Positions 1-10,279 are shown, counted from the first letter of the stretch. The stretch: 22,025 nucleotides of DNA from Plakobranchus ocellatus (GCA_019648995.1 BLXT01007982.1:2416939-2438963); one strand, 5' to 3'. A program made the numbers and translations. The notes: a model not told the origin generated them from the sequence alone.

Positions 1-263
1 ACAACAACAACAACGATGACGACGATAACAAAAACAACAACGGCTAACCATCACCATTATCACCACCACCACCATCACCACCACCGACAATAACAATGAC
101 GACGACGACAATAGCAACGACAACAAAAGTAGAAAGCAGCTTGGAGGAAACCAAAACTCAGAAATGCGAGCAAAAGCTATTGTAGAGCGATTAAGATGCA
201 TTTCCGTCACTCAACACAGAAGACAGACATTTCATTTTCCGACTTCGCAGAGACGACAATTGC

Positions 264-269
264 TTTATT
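264..269 (-). promoter_or_regulatory. Candidate poly(A) signal AATAAA for the sulfotransferase gene
   Basis: The hexamer reads AATAAA on the minus strand and is the first exact match I find downstream of the stop codon. Use is inferred from position only. Confidence 0.25.
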
Positions 270-609
270 CCTCACCCTCTTTCCCACCCCGTTTATACAT
301 CAAAGAAAAAAAAATGAAAAAAAAAAGTAAATGATCAGCAATATACGTAACATTTATAAGGGAAAAAAGACCTTTTCTGACGAAAAGACAGCTGGATAAA
401 GAATTACGATGGAGATATTAATGAATAGTTTTCTTGACCTGAACAAGGTGTAATAGCTCTTTAATATCGTATGAACACACTCTATCTTTCTCCATCAAAC
501 CTTTGACCTGGCACATGAGCTGGTTATGAAATCAGAGCTCAAATGTTACAAAATTAAAGCTCAAAAGATATGAAGAGGAGAAGATGAGAAGAAGGAAGAC
601 GATTCGAAG

Positions 610-772
610 AATGATGATGATGATGATGATGATGATGATAACGATGATGATGATGATGATGATGATGAAGATGATGATGATGATGATGATGAGGAAAGAA
701 GAAGAAGAAGAAGAAGAAGAAGAAGAAGAAGAAGAAGAAGAAGAAGAAGAAGAAGAAGAAGAAGAAGAAGAA
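610..772. repeat. Compound trinucleotide microsatellite: (ATG)n then (GAA)n
   Basis: An ATG/GAT repeat at about 610-691, with two interruptions, is followed directly by a (GAA)n run at about 696-772. The poly-Met/Glu and poly-Phe/His frames across it are artefacts of the repeat. Confidence 0.95.
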
Positions 773-1187
773 AGGAGGACGAATCATTTGAAAGAAGATC
801 TCGCCAGCCTCAATTACCTGTTTACCCGTAAAACGACAATCCCCACTCATTGGAAAAATATACATTCTTTACCATCCATGTAACCTTTAAAGTCGGACGG
901 CAGCAAACTCGGTGGAAAGTAAGTTGCTTACTTTGGAACCGATCTCTCGTTTCTACTCTTAACCTCCGATCATATCGACAGCGGTTGAGAAAACAAAGCA
1001 AAGTTACATAAATAACTGATCCTAACAGTGAGCAATTTGATAGTCCTTGGCCTGTTCCATTTTCTTATATTGTTTAAAATCACTAAAAGGTGAATGCAAA
1101 GCTGAAAAAAAATGTATATACGTGATAAATAAAACAAAGAAAAAAAAAAAGGAAAATGCAATTACAGTATACAACGAGAAACAAGCG

Positions 1188-1564
1188 CTATCTTAAAATC
1201 TGAGCTTTGTAAAACTTGTCAGAATAATCCTGAGAAAGACTGGAAACACTCTGGTCTCTTAACTCTTGCTCGCTAGTCACAGCAATGTAACCGTAGACCT
1301 CCATCGACATTTGGCAAAGCTTCTGTAATCTTAAAGCTGTTTGGAAAGGAATTTTCCGCCTCCAATGAAATGCCGTTTGAGACGAATTCTTTCGTTTTGT
1401 GTTGAAAAAATGTTCCTTGGTGTGGAAGTCAGAGTTGGCCGTCATAATCTCGATGCTTTTTTCCACAGTCTGTGTCCATGAGATTCCCGAAAAGTTGAAC
1501 ATCATTTTGGCAATTTGGAGCGCATTTGCGGCGAGATCTTCGTATCTAACTGTTAAAGTTCGAT
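1188..1564 (-). CDS. Sulfotransferase exon 5: RYEDLA block, C-terminus and stop
   Basis: 377 nt encode the rest of residue 308 through 432 and a TAG stop at 1190-1188. It begins RTLTVRYEDLA, then carries FNFSGISW, a TKRKNSS segment, the WRRKIPF block and LCQMSMEVYGY. All are in the order expected for the C-terminus of Gal/GlcNAc/GalNAc 6-O-sulfotransferases. About 30 residues follow YGY, a variable tail rich in Ser and Gln. A second acceptor 15 nt inside the exon (AACAG|TTAGA, exon from 1549) is also in phase but would remove residues before RYEDL, so the outer one is preferred. Confidence 0.93.
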
Positions 1565-1840
1565 CTAAAGAGAGAAAAAATACAACGATTAGTGATTTAT
1601 GCTTAAAGCAATAACAAAATAAATCTGTAGGTCTAAACTATGCTTCAATTTTCATGAATATCATCACTATTTAACGATGGCAATCGAAAGATCTTATAAA
1701 AATAGTCAATGACATCATTATTTTCAGCATCATTACCAACGACAAGAACAAGAAGAAGAAGAAGAAGAAGAAGAAGAAGAAGAAGAAGAAGAAGAAGAAG
1801 AAGAAGAAGAAGAAGAAGAAGAAGAAAGAAGAAGAAGAGC

Positions 1841-1884
<44 letters not shown>

Positions 1885-3572
1885 AAACAACAACATCATC
1901 AAACAAAAATAACCCCTACAAAATGGCCCGAAAATATGAGAGGGTGATACTTCACCAAATAATGTTTAATAGCGTCATGAATCTTTCCGGCAATGTATGG
2001 GGCTTATGAAACCCAGAGAGCTCAAATATCTGCCAATTATAAGTGATTTTTGTTATGAGCTTGATCTTTGGTTATTTTTCAAAAAAAAAAAAAACCCGTC
2101 GATGTAAAGTGTCTTTAAGAGTTGATCAGCCGAATCTTATCAAAGTGACTGGCTGAATTTGTTCATGAGACCATAAGACCCGATGACATCCACAAAGAGA
2201 ATACTGATCTGTTCATATGAGACAACGACTGAAAAGAAATTAAATTGTCAGAGAACTTGTGGGTCTCATTGAGGACAACGATTTCTTTGCTAACACGGGT
2301 TTTAAACTTTTCCAGCGTCAGATTGCTTTTGAGCTTAAAGATAGGCAAATGGTGTCTTTTAATGTCTTTCTCCTCAATGGGGATGTTTGGAATATTAAAA
2401 ACAGTATAAACAGGAAACAATCATAAAACAATGTAAACTTCAGCTTTAAAAAAAATGAACAAACAGAACTGTTATAGTAGTTTCATCATCACCAAATTGC
2501 TCTTTTATGTACAACTTATACTATTATGCTAATTGTGTGAGAATATTTCATTTGTCCATTCCAACTTTATGGCCCTTATTTTTTCCAACATGACTTTTTC
2601 TTGGGTTTAAAAAAAAATGATGAATATAAAATTATCGTCCTTTTTCGAACGAGCAAAGCAAAGTGATTATACTTTGAATCAAGCCTGTAGGCCTTGGAAG
2701 ACAAATCTGGGGAAAAAATCTACCTGGTGCCTGAAAAATAAAAGGCTAAATGAAATGATAGAAGCTCTGACACATAATTTTAGATAGTAAAAATTATATC
2801 TCGACCTGACAAATGCATGCCTGTCTATTTTAACGCCATCTGTGATGACCTAGTTAGCATGTCTACGTTTATATGAACCATCACCAGTTTTTCTTTACAG
2901 TTAATCAGTCCTACACGAATTGAAATTTATTTATTGTGAGCAGCGTTGTTAAAAGAAAGCAATTCATCAATAATCATACATTGTGATTTTTTTGTTTTGT
3001 TCTAACGCATTTAAAACCTTTATGAAATCGCCCATTGCCCTCATGAACTTCAAGAGCTTGCTACATACACATTTATTTAGTCTATGAAATGAGTGGTCAA
3101 CAGGAGTTTGAGTATCAATTTCTAAGCACTTGAGCAAAACAACAGTAATGCCAGTCAAACCTTTTTGTTGGCACTGAGTTTCTAGCCGATATTGTAAATG
3201 TTTTAATGAAAACTGATTTTCAGTATAGCGAGATTTAATCCTTGAACCTTTCGGTCCAAATTGGACCTACATATTCGCTTGACACAAAAAGAACTTTTAG
3301 CCTAGCAGAAAATGCAACTTACTTGGATACCTGACCTGTAGCTCAGCACTCAGTTGCGAGTCTCTATTTAGTCTGTTACAGAAACTTGACTCTGCGAATT
3401 GATAGCGCACAGCTCCTCGGGACACAGACACCCCTCTTGGATCTCGGACCAAGTGAATGACTTTGAGATCCTTGTCTTCGGCTAATAGCTTCTCCACCTC
3501 CCACATCTTTAGTCTCAGTATTTTAGATACAACTGCTCGAGACTGCTCACACCTGCAGCGTCAAGATGAGTG

Positions 3573-3618
<46 letters not shown>

Positions 3619-6600
3619 AAGAGAGAGAAAGAGAGAGAGAGAGAGAGCAATAAAAAGCGGTTTAGATATATATAGGCGAACGTTCGAAAGATCAAACAAT
3701 ATAGATATTGAGTTCGCTAAATTAAAAACTTTCAAAATATTCCTGTGAGAAAATTATGAAAAAAAACAACAAATAAAGCAAACAAACAAACAAACGAAAC
3801 AAATAAAAAAACAAACAAAACAAAACAAAAAAAAACAAAAAACAAACAAACGGTTCGAAATTCGTCTGGTAATCTGGATTCGTGAATGATGCCTTTCTTT
3901 AAGTAATAAACATTGTTTTGATTCGCTAAATAAGCTAAATGGAAGGTAAAAATCACGTATTTTATCCTTTCGAAATACTTCTATGGCTCCATCATTCTCT
4001 TTCTCTTTTTTGTACGACCCTCTTCTAGATCCCTTGAGAAAGGCAATAAATTTTAACGGTACTACCCAGGACTGCTTATTATTCAATCCTGGGTTAAAAT
4101 AGATGCAAGAGAAAGTTTGCTTAAAGTAATTATTGCATTGTTAAGCCTTAAAGAGAGTACTGAGGTAACGAACCCGCTCAATAAATATCTTTCAATTTAT
4201 TGATCACACTAGCGACGCAAACGTTAAATCATTGCTGATTGATCATACCCAATCTACATTCAGTGTCTTGTCTGAATCTGCACTTTCACATGCTCCCTGT
4301 TTGTAATTCGATTTCTTTGCCAAAATCTTACTGAAGATTTGGTAATTGCGTCATGAATTTTGTTGGCTGTCCATCTCCCGTGCCAAATGGAATCAATGTA
4401 AACATTACGTTTATAGCTTTAGATCATGCTAGTAAATAAACACGTTTTAGCAAGGATAACTGTCCGCTTAAGAGCTGCCCTGGCAACTTTCCTGCATTCT
4501 TATTACCCTGAATGTCCATAGTTAATAAGGATTACATTTCAGGTTCTTACATAGAAATTAGAAACTGGATTCAGAAAACCAATTTCATAATGAATTGAAA
4601 CAAAATTGCATTGTATAATTCAGTTTCTGCAACTTTTGCCCGTTGAGAATTCGACAAAATAATATACAAAAGAAAAAAAAAAAGGAAGCAATAGCCGTGA
4701 TTTTTTATGCATTTGTTTCATCGATTATTTAAAACTTTGCCGTGGGGCTGCAAAAGTTATATTTTGAAACCTCAATATCTTGCTTTTGCTAATGGTGCTC
4801 GCACATTTTGGATTGTGTGGGTTCAAGCCATTTGATTAGCTTTCATTTTGTTTATTGCGTCGTGCGATCGTTAACTTCGCACATTACATATCATAAAAAA
4901 GCTAAATTTCGAAGCGATTATCACATAAAATTCATAGGTAAAGAAGGAGACGCATTCGAAACTGCTTGGATATCAATGAAGTTTGTACATTGTCAGATAA
5001 ACGTGTTCGAGGTGGTAATAAAACATTGACATAAAATAGTTGCACAAATAAAATAGTTTTTTTTTTTTTAAGCCAAAAACCTCTCTCTAAAATCTGTAAT
5101 GCTTTGTGATGAATTTCAAAATTAAATTAAAAAAAAAGAAAGCAAACAATTTTTGGCTTCCACACTACATTGAGTGATGTTTTTTTGTTTGTATGTTTTT
5201 TCCTCATCCTCTGTTAATGTAAAAAAAAGCTTCGCCCACTTCATCTTATTTCATGAGTTTATGATTCATTTTCAGATTTTAACAATAAAAAAAGAATATT
5301 TCTTTTAACTCTTGATGACTAAAAATTCTTCTTTAGATGCCAAATGACATTCGAACCAAAATTAACATGCACATGCTTCTGTGCCGATTGCTCTATTTTG
5401 TCAGTAATAAGAAATACAAACCAATGTTAGAGAATAAAATTCATAAAGATGTACGATGTAGTACTAACCTGTTTTTAAGCTGCTGGCCGCATTCCCCAAA
5501 TTTAGATGGTTTGACTCCTAGTTTTTTCTGGCAGGCGTCGAAGCCTGTGGTTGATTTGCTGTAACTCAAGCCATAAAGAAACCTAAGGTTGTGGTCTGAC
5601 AGTCGACAGTTGAGCATGTCCAGAGTAAATTGGCGAATTTCAGGAGGATCTGGGATGCCCATGGCTTTGGGAATCAAGCGCGCCCTTAATTTGGCACAAA
5701 AAGAAAAGAAAAATGAAAAGAACAAAAAAACAATAAACGGGGCAGTGATATGTCGAATAAGCGACAATAGTATCAAGGATAGTATACTGGTGATAATAAA
5801 GTGTTGTTTAGTTCTTTATATGAATGGTGAATTAAGATCAATGCTCAAATAATGGAAAGCGACTTCTGGCAGGTGTAAGATCTAACTGCCGACGTGACCA
5901 AAACTTTCTTTCTGTACAACCGTAACTACATGAAGCGCAGTATTGTTCACAAATTTCGCAATATCGATAATGAATTTCATTCGTCAAAGCCAGCATTTAC
6001 ATCACCAGCATCTTCAAGAAAACTAGAGAAATCATCACGGCAACACAGTCACCAAATCATTATTATGATAATAATTCATGGTTATCACTATAAATAACAA
6101 AACCTTACTCTTCGCATAAAATGAGGATCGTGAAGAGTGTCTAACCCACCAAAAAGCATTTAAGAAGGAAACATAAAACATACAATACTATGGCATTATG
6201 GCATCTAATAATTAATATTGAAAACGATGTTTAAAATTTAAAAATGTGTGATAGTGCTATAGGTTGACCGCTTTGATTTTTCTTGGCTCTATCAGCAGCA
6301 TTATTACTTGTCGATGAGTGGATATTTAAACACAAAACTTCCCAAAACATAAAAAAGTGGCCATTTTGTTCCATTTACCCTTGTGAAGACCTATCATAAA
6401 AAAATGGGATGAGAGAAAATTAAATAAATATCATGAATTCTGACACCATTGACACATTTTCATGTCTTGTCAATGTAACTAAACTCATAACCTTGAACAC
6501 ATGCTACAACCGGTAACATTTTTAATCGCTTTACCAAAAGTGACAAAATATATCACCATGAATCTACAATTAAAATTGTAAGCACCTCTTTCACAAATGA

Positions 6601-7734
6601 AACGAAAGATAATGTTTTGATGCGATCCATATTTAGTATCAAAGCGAATACAACTGAAAAAAAAATGATAACGATTATCCCACCAACTCTTCCGAAATCA
6701 CCATCATCACGCAATAGACAACAACTGCAGTTGTGTTACCCACCTGATCATTCTCTCCCGAGGCCCCATGTAATCATCATCGTTAACGTACAGCAATGGC
6801 TCATATAGATAAAACACTTCCGGCAAAGATTGGAAGATGTCACCCGTGAATGTAGAACCTGATCTCATATACGACATCAGTAGAACCTTCGCTCTAGGCT
6901 GATTACCGTCTCCAATAGGCGGACCCCCCTGGGACCGGCTACTTAATAAACCTGGATTACTCTCATTGAAATGGATAAAATGCAGCTGTCGGACACTGTG
7001 TCGATCATCTCTTTTGTTCTTCTTTGAAGCCGATGCAATGTCACTAAAATCGGTTTTTCCGATTTCACTGCCGGATTGTCTTTCGACTACATTAGTTCTG
7101 ACCACTCTATATTGCGCGGATTCCAGATAGACCCTTTCTGTTTGGGGATATTAGATATAAGAGATTTATATTATATGCTATTGTTCTCCACACAAATTGA
7201 ATATGATCAACAATAGAATTGAAAATACAAACGAAAGTATTAGCGTCAAGGAGATTTAGAATACGTATGAAATTAAACAAACTTAAATTCACGCTCACAA
7301 AGGAAAATGATCAATCATACTCTCTCGTTTCTTTTAATTTCTCTCAATCTATACATTGCGTCGAATTTCCATGAATCCATCAATTAAGCAATAAAGTGAC
7401 CGATTGTGGCAGTATATTTTATGAAGAAACCTCTAACTATTAAAATCAAGCATGAGACAAAACAGTGAACAAACTAAATAAATCATCGTATTGCTATAGC
7501 TTTTATTCTATACCGTGCTCTCATAACTATTTTCTCATTGTAATTCAGTATAGGAGTCACCGGAAAAAAGAGTCATGGTATTATAGCCTAGACGCAGTTG
7601 TGAATAAAGCCATATATTTTCATCGGAACTTCTATTTTATTTCTATTTTTACCCCCCGAGCCTGCCCAGCAAATGATGAGCACAGTGGAGACTGCACAGA
7701 GTGCCGTGATGCATCGCCGCAAACCTCTGCTCAT
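1188..7734 (-). CDS. Carbohydrate 6-O-sulfotransferase (CHST1/CHST3-like), 5 coding exons: join of complement 7734..7653, 7137..6744, 5684..5469, 3552..3323, 1564..1188
   Basis: The family moves sulfate from PAPS to the 6-hydroxyl of Gal, GlcNAc or GalNAc in glycosaminoglycans and glycoproteins, in the Golgi lumen. The joined exons total 1,299 nt, giving 432 residues plus a TAG stop, close to the 411-486 residues of vertebrate CHST1/3/7. Visible parts: Arg-rich N-terminus and signal-anchor (residues ~3-24), a low-complexity stem (~28-108), the 5'-phosphosulfate loop KVLLMSYMRSGSTFTG (111-126), FYLYEPL (136-142), the 3'-phosphate site LKVIHLVRDPRGVSVSR (260-276), RYEDLA (314-319), FSGI (332-335), and the C-terminal TKRKNSS and WRRKIPF (363-381). 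N-glycosylation sequons lie at N85, N308, N331 and N367. All four introns are GT-AG and phases match at each join (1, 2, 2, 1). No stop interrupts the frame, so it looks functional. Acceptor sugar (chondroitin, keratan or other) cannot be decided. The family assignment is very secure. Confidence 0.93.
1750..1895. repeat. Compound microsatellite (AAG)n then (CAA)n in intron 4
   Basis: About 90 bp of AAG repeat pass into about 50 bp of CAA repeat near 1840. On the gene's sense strand this reads (TTG)n then (CTT)n, ending roughly 190 nt before the exon 5 acceptor. Confidence 0.95.
2163..2420 (-). other. Unassigned 85-codon open frame inside intron 4
   Basis: The minus frame is open for 85 codons, but the plus strand over about 2252-2400 is also open in a plausible-looking frame (containing ELVGLIEDNDFF). 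I recognise neither product, and neither has a motif. It could be chance or a decayed mobile-element fragment. It is not part of the sulfotransferase, because exons 4 and 5 join directly in phase. Confidence 0.15.
3323..3552 (-). CDS. Sulfotransferase exon 4: 3'-phosphate-binding motif
   Basis: 230 nt encode residues 232-307 and part of 308. It starts CEQSRAVVSKILRLK and contains LKVIHLVRDPRGVSVSR, the 3'-phosphate-binding motif, with Arg267 and Ser275 as the expected PAPS contacts. The acceptor is CTGCAG|GTGTGAG. The chosen donor CCAA|GTAAGT (last base 3323) is a near-consensus site and leaves one base that completes Asn308 with AT of the next exon. Weaker GT sites 9 and 14 bases upstream would not match the phase of the preferred exon 5 acceptor. 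Confidence 0.92.
3573..3647. repeat. (GA)n microsatellite next to the exon 4 splice acceptor
   Basis: About 75 bp of GA with a few GAAA interruptions. On the gene's sense strand it is (CT)n ending about 20 nt before the CTGCAG acceptor, so it lies where the polypyrimidine tract must be. Confidence 0.95.
3759..3851. repeat. A-rich (CAAA)n tract in intron 3
   Basis: Repeated CAAA/CAAAA units on the plus strand. The frames that cross it (Phe/Cys-rich on the minus strand) are low-complexity artefacts. Confidence 0.9.
5469..5684 (-). CDS. Sulfotransferase exon 3: central region
   Basis: 216 nt, exactly 72 codons' worth, entered and left in phase 2 with Arg codons split at both ends (R159 and R231). 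It encodes residues 160-230, including IPDPPEIRQF and cysteines at 185, 210 and 224, which may form lumenal disulfides. The acceptor is ATTAAG|G and the donor AACAG|GTTAGT. The residues alone are weakly diagnostic. The exon is assigned because the phases fit both neighbours and the junction with exon 4 gives a C-x3-RAVVSKILRL block that suits the family. Confidence 0.88.
5685..6743 (-). other. Sulfotransferase intron 2 (1,059 bp)
   Basis: This is a phase 2 intron with donor GTGGGT. The acceptor TTAAG is preceded by a long T-rich stretch (reading minus). It is AT-rich, and I see no mobile element or nested gene in it. Confidence 0.85.
6744..7137 (-). CDS. Sulfotransferase exon 2: stem and 5'-phosphosulfate-binding loop
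   Basis: 394 nt encode residues 28-159. The first ~80 residues are a polar, poorly conserved stem, ending before KVLLMSYMRSGSTFTG, whose RSGS core contacts the 5'-phosphosulfate of PAPS in this family. FYLYEPL follows, also typical of Gal/GlcNAc 6-O-sulfotransferases. The donor is ATCAG|GTGGGTAAC, last exon base 6744, leaving AG of a split Arg codon (R159). The frame upstream of GTG 7105 is open only to the acceptor at 7138, so GTG is an internal Val and not a start. Confidence 0.92.
7138..7652 (-). other. Sulfotransferase intron 1 (515 bp)
   Basis: This is a phase 1 intron with donor GTAAAAATAG and acceptor CCCCAAACAG on the minus strand. The acceptor's pyrimidine tract is weak. No repeat or nested gene was seen. 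Confidence 0.8.
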
Positions 7735-7809
7735 GTTGCTCACATGTGTTGTTGAAGATGGTGCGGCACTCTCCAGATTGATGAAGCAGTAGAGTGCCTG
7801 ATGCTGCAT
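7653..7809 (-). CDS. Sulfotransferase exon 1: 5' UTR/alternative N-terminus plus signal-anchor
   Basis: The preferred start is the ATG at 7734-7732. It has A at -3, and the protein from it begins MSRGLRRC followed by about 17 hydrophobic residues, a classic type II signal-anchor with Arg on the cytosolic side. The frame is also open back to an ATG at 7809-7807, which would add 25 residues, but that ATG has T at -3. It also sits inside a good splice acceptor (pyrimidine run, then CTATGCAG, exon from 7803), so it may be intronic. The donor is GGGG|GTAAAA, last exon base 7653, leaving phase 1. The single G joins AA of the next exon to encode Glu28. Confidence 0.8.
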
Positions 7810-8540
7810 AGAAAGGGCCTTTTAAATGAAAAAAAAAAGAGAGCCGTGTGCAAACAAAGAGTACAAAAAAGCGAACGCTAAACCCAAAAATTATAACATA
7901 AACATAATTTCTCCCGAAAGTGATTTTTTAGGAGGCTGCAACTGACTCCAAAGGTATTCTTATTTATTAAATGTGAAGTAAACATTCGAGCCTCATCTTC
8001 GCGTCCAAATACCGGCATAGTCCTAATGCCTGAAACCACAAAAGTAATCAACGGGCAATTATAAACATAGCGCTTGTTTTCAATAGAAGATTTTACGATA
8101 ACTAAAAAACTAAACATTTATAAAAGCCCATCTAATCCTAACTCCTGTCTATTTCCATACAAAAGAACCAAATCCTCTTAAATAGTACCATAAACTTTTA
8201 AATGCTTTCAAAGGTCAGAAATCGATACTATTATATTTGTGAACTTTGAATTTTATGTCACGTAAAACTCCTGAACCACAGAAAAAAATGACTTCTGACT
8301 TTGTATGGAAGATTACCTGTGACGGAAGGGTGCACTGCTTATTTCTAGAATTTCAAATTCTATGTCTTTCTAAACTTTTGTATTTATAATTATTGTTTCG
8401 TCAAAATATAACTCAGAATTTTACGATCAGCCATGTTGCTAACAATTGAAACGAACACATTTCCGGTTTATAATTATTTATATTGAGGCCGTAGTGATAC
8501 ACCAATTAATGGGTTTCTTTCAGTGCTGCATCGGAAGCGA
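7810..8540. other. Region immediately upstream of the sulfotransferase coding exons
   Basis: This probably holds an upstream intron or the promoter of the minus-strand gene. A strong acceptor-like sequence lies just outside exon 1 (7804-7845), which suggests at least one non-coding 5' exon further upstream. I could not place that exon or a promoter. Confidence 0.3.
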
Positions 8541-8543
8541 AAG

Positions 8544-8821
8544 TCTAGATTGTAGCTTAGATATCTAAACCAAGTCGTCATTGTTTACATCTAGATAGGC
8601 CTGATTAGGCCTACAGATCTAGATTCAAGGTCTTATTATAGCTGAGATCCACAAGAATCTAGATCTAATCCGCCAGGAATTCATTGCTCAATCTTTCATA
8701 AGATTTACGATACATAAAATGCAAAGTACACAAATCAAATACAAAACACATTATAACAGAATAACTTGGCTTCTCATTTTATTTCATGCGGCGCGCATGT
8801 TACTCAGATCTAAATTCTAGA
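8544..8821. repeat. Cluster of palindromic TCTAGA/AGATCT/AGGCCT hexamers
   Basis: TCTAGA occurs at 8544, 8590, 8618, 8658 and 8816; AGATCT at 8615, 8661 and 8806; AGGCCT at 8597 and 8607. This is far more than expected by chance in 280 bp. No simple period links them. It may be a decayed satellite-like or palindromic repeat. Confidence 0.6.
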
Positions 8822-8886
8822 GTTTCCTTAGATTTAAATATTTAAAGCGGCATCTCATATTGCCATTAGGATTATTTGTACTATAC

Positions 8887-8965
8887 CTTCTCTCTCATTC
8901 TCCCTCTCTCTTTCTTTCTCTCTCTCTCTAGCTCTCTCCTTTCCTCTCCCTCCTACTCTTTCTTT
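8887..8965. repeat. Imperfect CT-rich pyrimidine tract
   Basis: About 80 bp of almost pure C/T with short CT and CTTT repeats. Confidence 0.85.
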
Positions 8966-9476
8966 AATTTGGATCGCAGTGTTGTGGTTTCATTAAACCG
9001 TGCGTAGAACGGGTTATACAGCAACTAGTGTTTATAAATCTAATTTCTGAAGATGAGCACGTTTTGTTGTCTAAAGCTTGTCCGCACTTCCTGTGTGCTT
9101 TGTCAGTGAGCTATAAATAGAAAAGGTTTCTCAACTTTGTTTCGAATGTTTCTATCGCATTTCTTTCTTCTAAAATTTATGTATAATGTAATACAAAGAT
9201 CTTGTTTACAAAGACCTTCCTGAAATCTTAAACCTAACGTGTGACATCTCTGACTGTTCTGTTTAACCTGGATAACAAGACTTTTGAAACTATATAACCA
9301 TGTGAACATCATCAGCAACAGCACAATACCTAATAATATTACCCTGCAACAAATATTAACACTGATTTAATACATGTCGCTTTTACTGTAAGTATTCATG
9401 TATTGTAACTTTTACAAAAACAATTTCATGCGCTATTATTACTAAAATTACTATTACTCAACTTACTGCTGCTGCT
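8966..9476. other. AT-rich non-coding stretch
   Basis: A 73-codon minus frame at 9103-9324 has no family resemblance I recognise. No other feature is seen. Confidence 0.4.
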
Positions 9477-9477
9477 G

Positions 9478-9517
<40 letters not shown>

Positions 9518-9529
9518 AACTTACTTACT

Positions 9530-9605
<76 letters not shown>

Positions 9606-9720
9606 GTTGCCGCTATTGCTGCTACAACCACTAATAATACCACCATTGCTGCCGCTGCTACTATACAGCTAATGCTACTGCCAATACGCCACGGCTACTA
9701 TTATTACTACTGCGACTTTT
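9477..9720. repeat. Compound microsatellite (ACTT)n, (ACT)n and degenerate GCT/ACT triplets
   Basis: ACTT repeats at about 9477-9531 pass directly into ACT repeats to about 9605, then decay into mixed GCT/ACC/ACT triplets to about 9720. This suggests successive motif conversion of one locus. Confidence 0.9.
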
Positions 9721-10260
9721 TTTTACAAGCGAAATTAATTGGGCCATGTGGCCACTTGAGTGTCAGGAAAATTTAAACATTTACAAAAATGTAATTTTTT
9801 TTGTCTTGCGTTGTTAAAATTTACTCTTGGGCGTTTTTTTTTTTTTTAAGACTATTTTTTTCTTATTGTCGCAGAATTCATTCACTGCCGAGGTCAAAGC
9901 AGAGTAATTTCGATAACATTTTAGTGAACACTATGATTTCTTTTGAGCTAGATATGCGAGAAAACACGCTTGAGTGACATAGCATTCACGTGTTTTATTC
10001 AAAGTGCTCCTGTAAGAAAACTTTATTTTCTTATTTTGATCAATTCTATCAAACTGATGTTGTGAAGTAACTAAAAAAAAAAACTAGGTTGATATCTGTA
10101 TGTGTTAATCATAAAAAGAAAACAGAACAAAAGAACTAATACATTGAGATAAATGAAGTTGGTAATGAAATTATAGAGAGTTGGTACTAATGATAATAAT
10201 GATGTCTACTACTATATATTGGTTAAAATGATAATGAAAATGTGATGTCGACGACAATGA
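9721..10260. other. AT-rich stretch without a recognised gene
   Basis: Only short T and A runs and scattered TGA/GAT triplets leading into the AAT repeat. No open frame with any motif. Confidence 0.4.
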
Positions 10261-10279
10261 AGAATTAGAATAATAATGA

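Larger units (their letters stand above)
1..1187 (-). other. Downstream flank and probable 3' UTR of the sulfotransferase gene
   Basis: No further coding exon is seen after the stop. On the minus strand an AATAAA poly(A) signal reads at 269-264, about 920 nt past the stop, and an ATTAAA variant at 465-460. Neither can be proved without transcripts. The first ~130 bases are CAA/GAC/ACC trinucleotide-rich, low-complexity DNA. Confidence 0.4.
1565..3322 (-). other. Sulfotransferase intron 4 (1,758 bp)
   Basis: This is a phase 1 intron with donor GTAAGT and acceptor TTTTTTCTCTCTTTAG. It includes a compound GAA/CAA microsatellite near its 3' end and an unassigned 85-codon open frame at 2163-2420. 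I see no recognisable mobile element. Confidence 0.85.
3553..5468 (-). other. Sulfotransferase intron 3 (1,916 bp)
   Basis: This is a phase 2 intron with donor GTTAGT and acceptor CTGCAG. It holds an A-rich (CAAA)n tract at about 3759-3851 and a (GA)n tract at 3573-3647 next to the acceptor, and is otherwise plain AT-rich sequence. A 73-codon open frame at 4808-5029 (+) has no recognisable features and is probably chance. Confidence 0.85.

Noticed and set aside
554-883. Poly-Glu/Met and poly-Phe/His frames
   Set aside because: Translation of the ATG and GAA microsatellites on both strands.
1399-1614. 71-codon plus-strand frame over exon 5
   Set aside because: Antisense shadow of the sulfotransferase exon.
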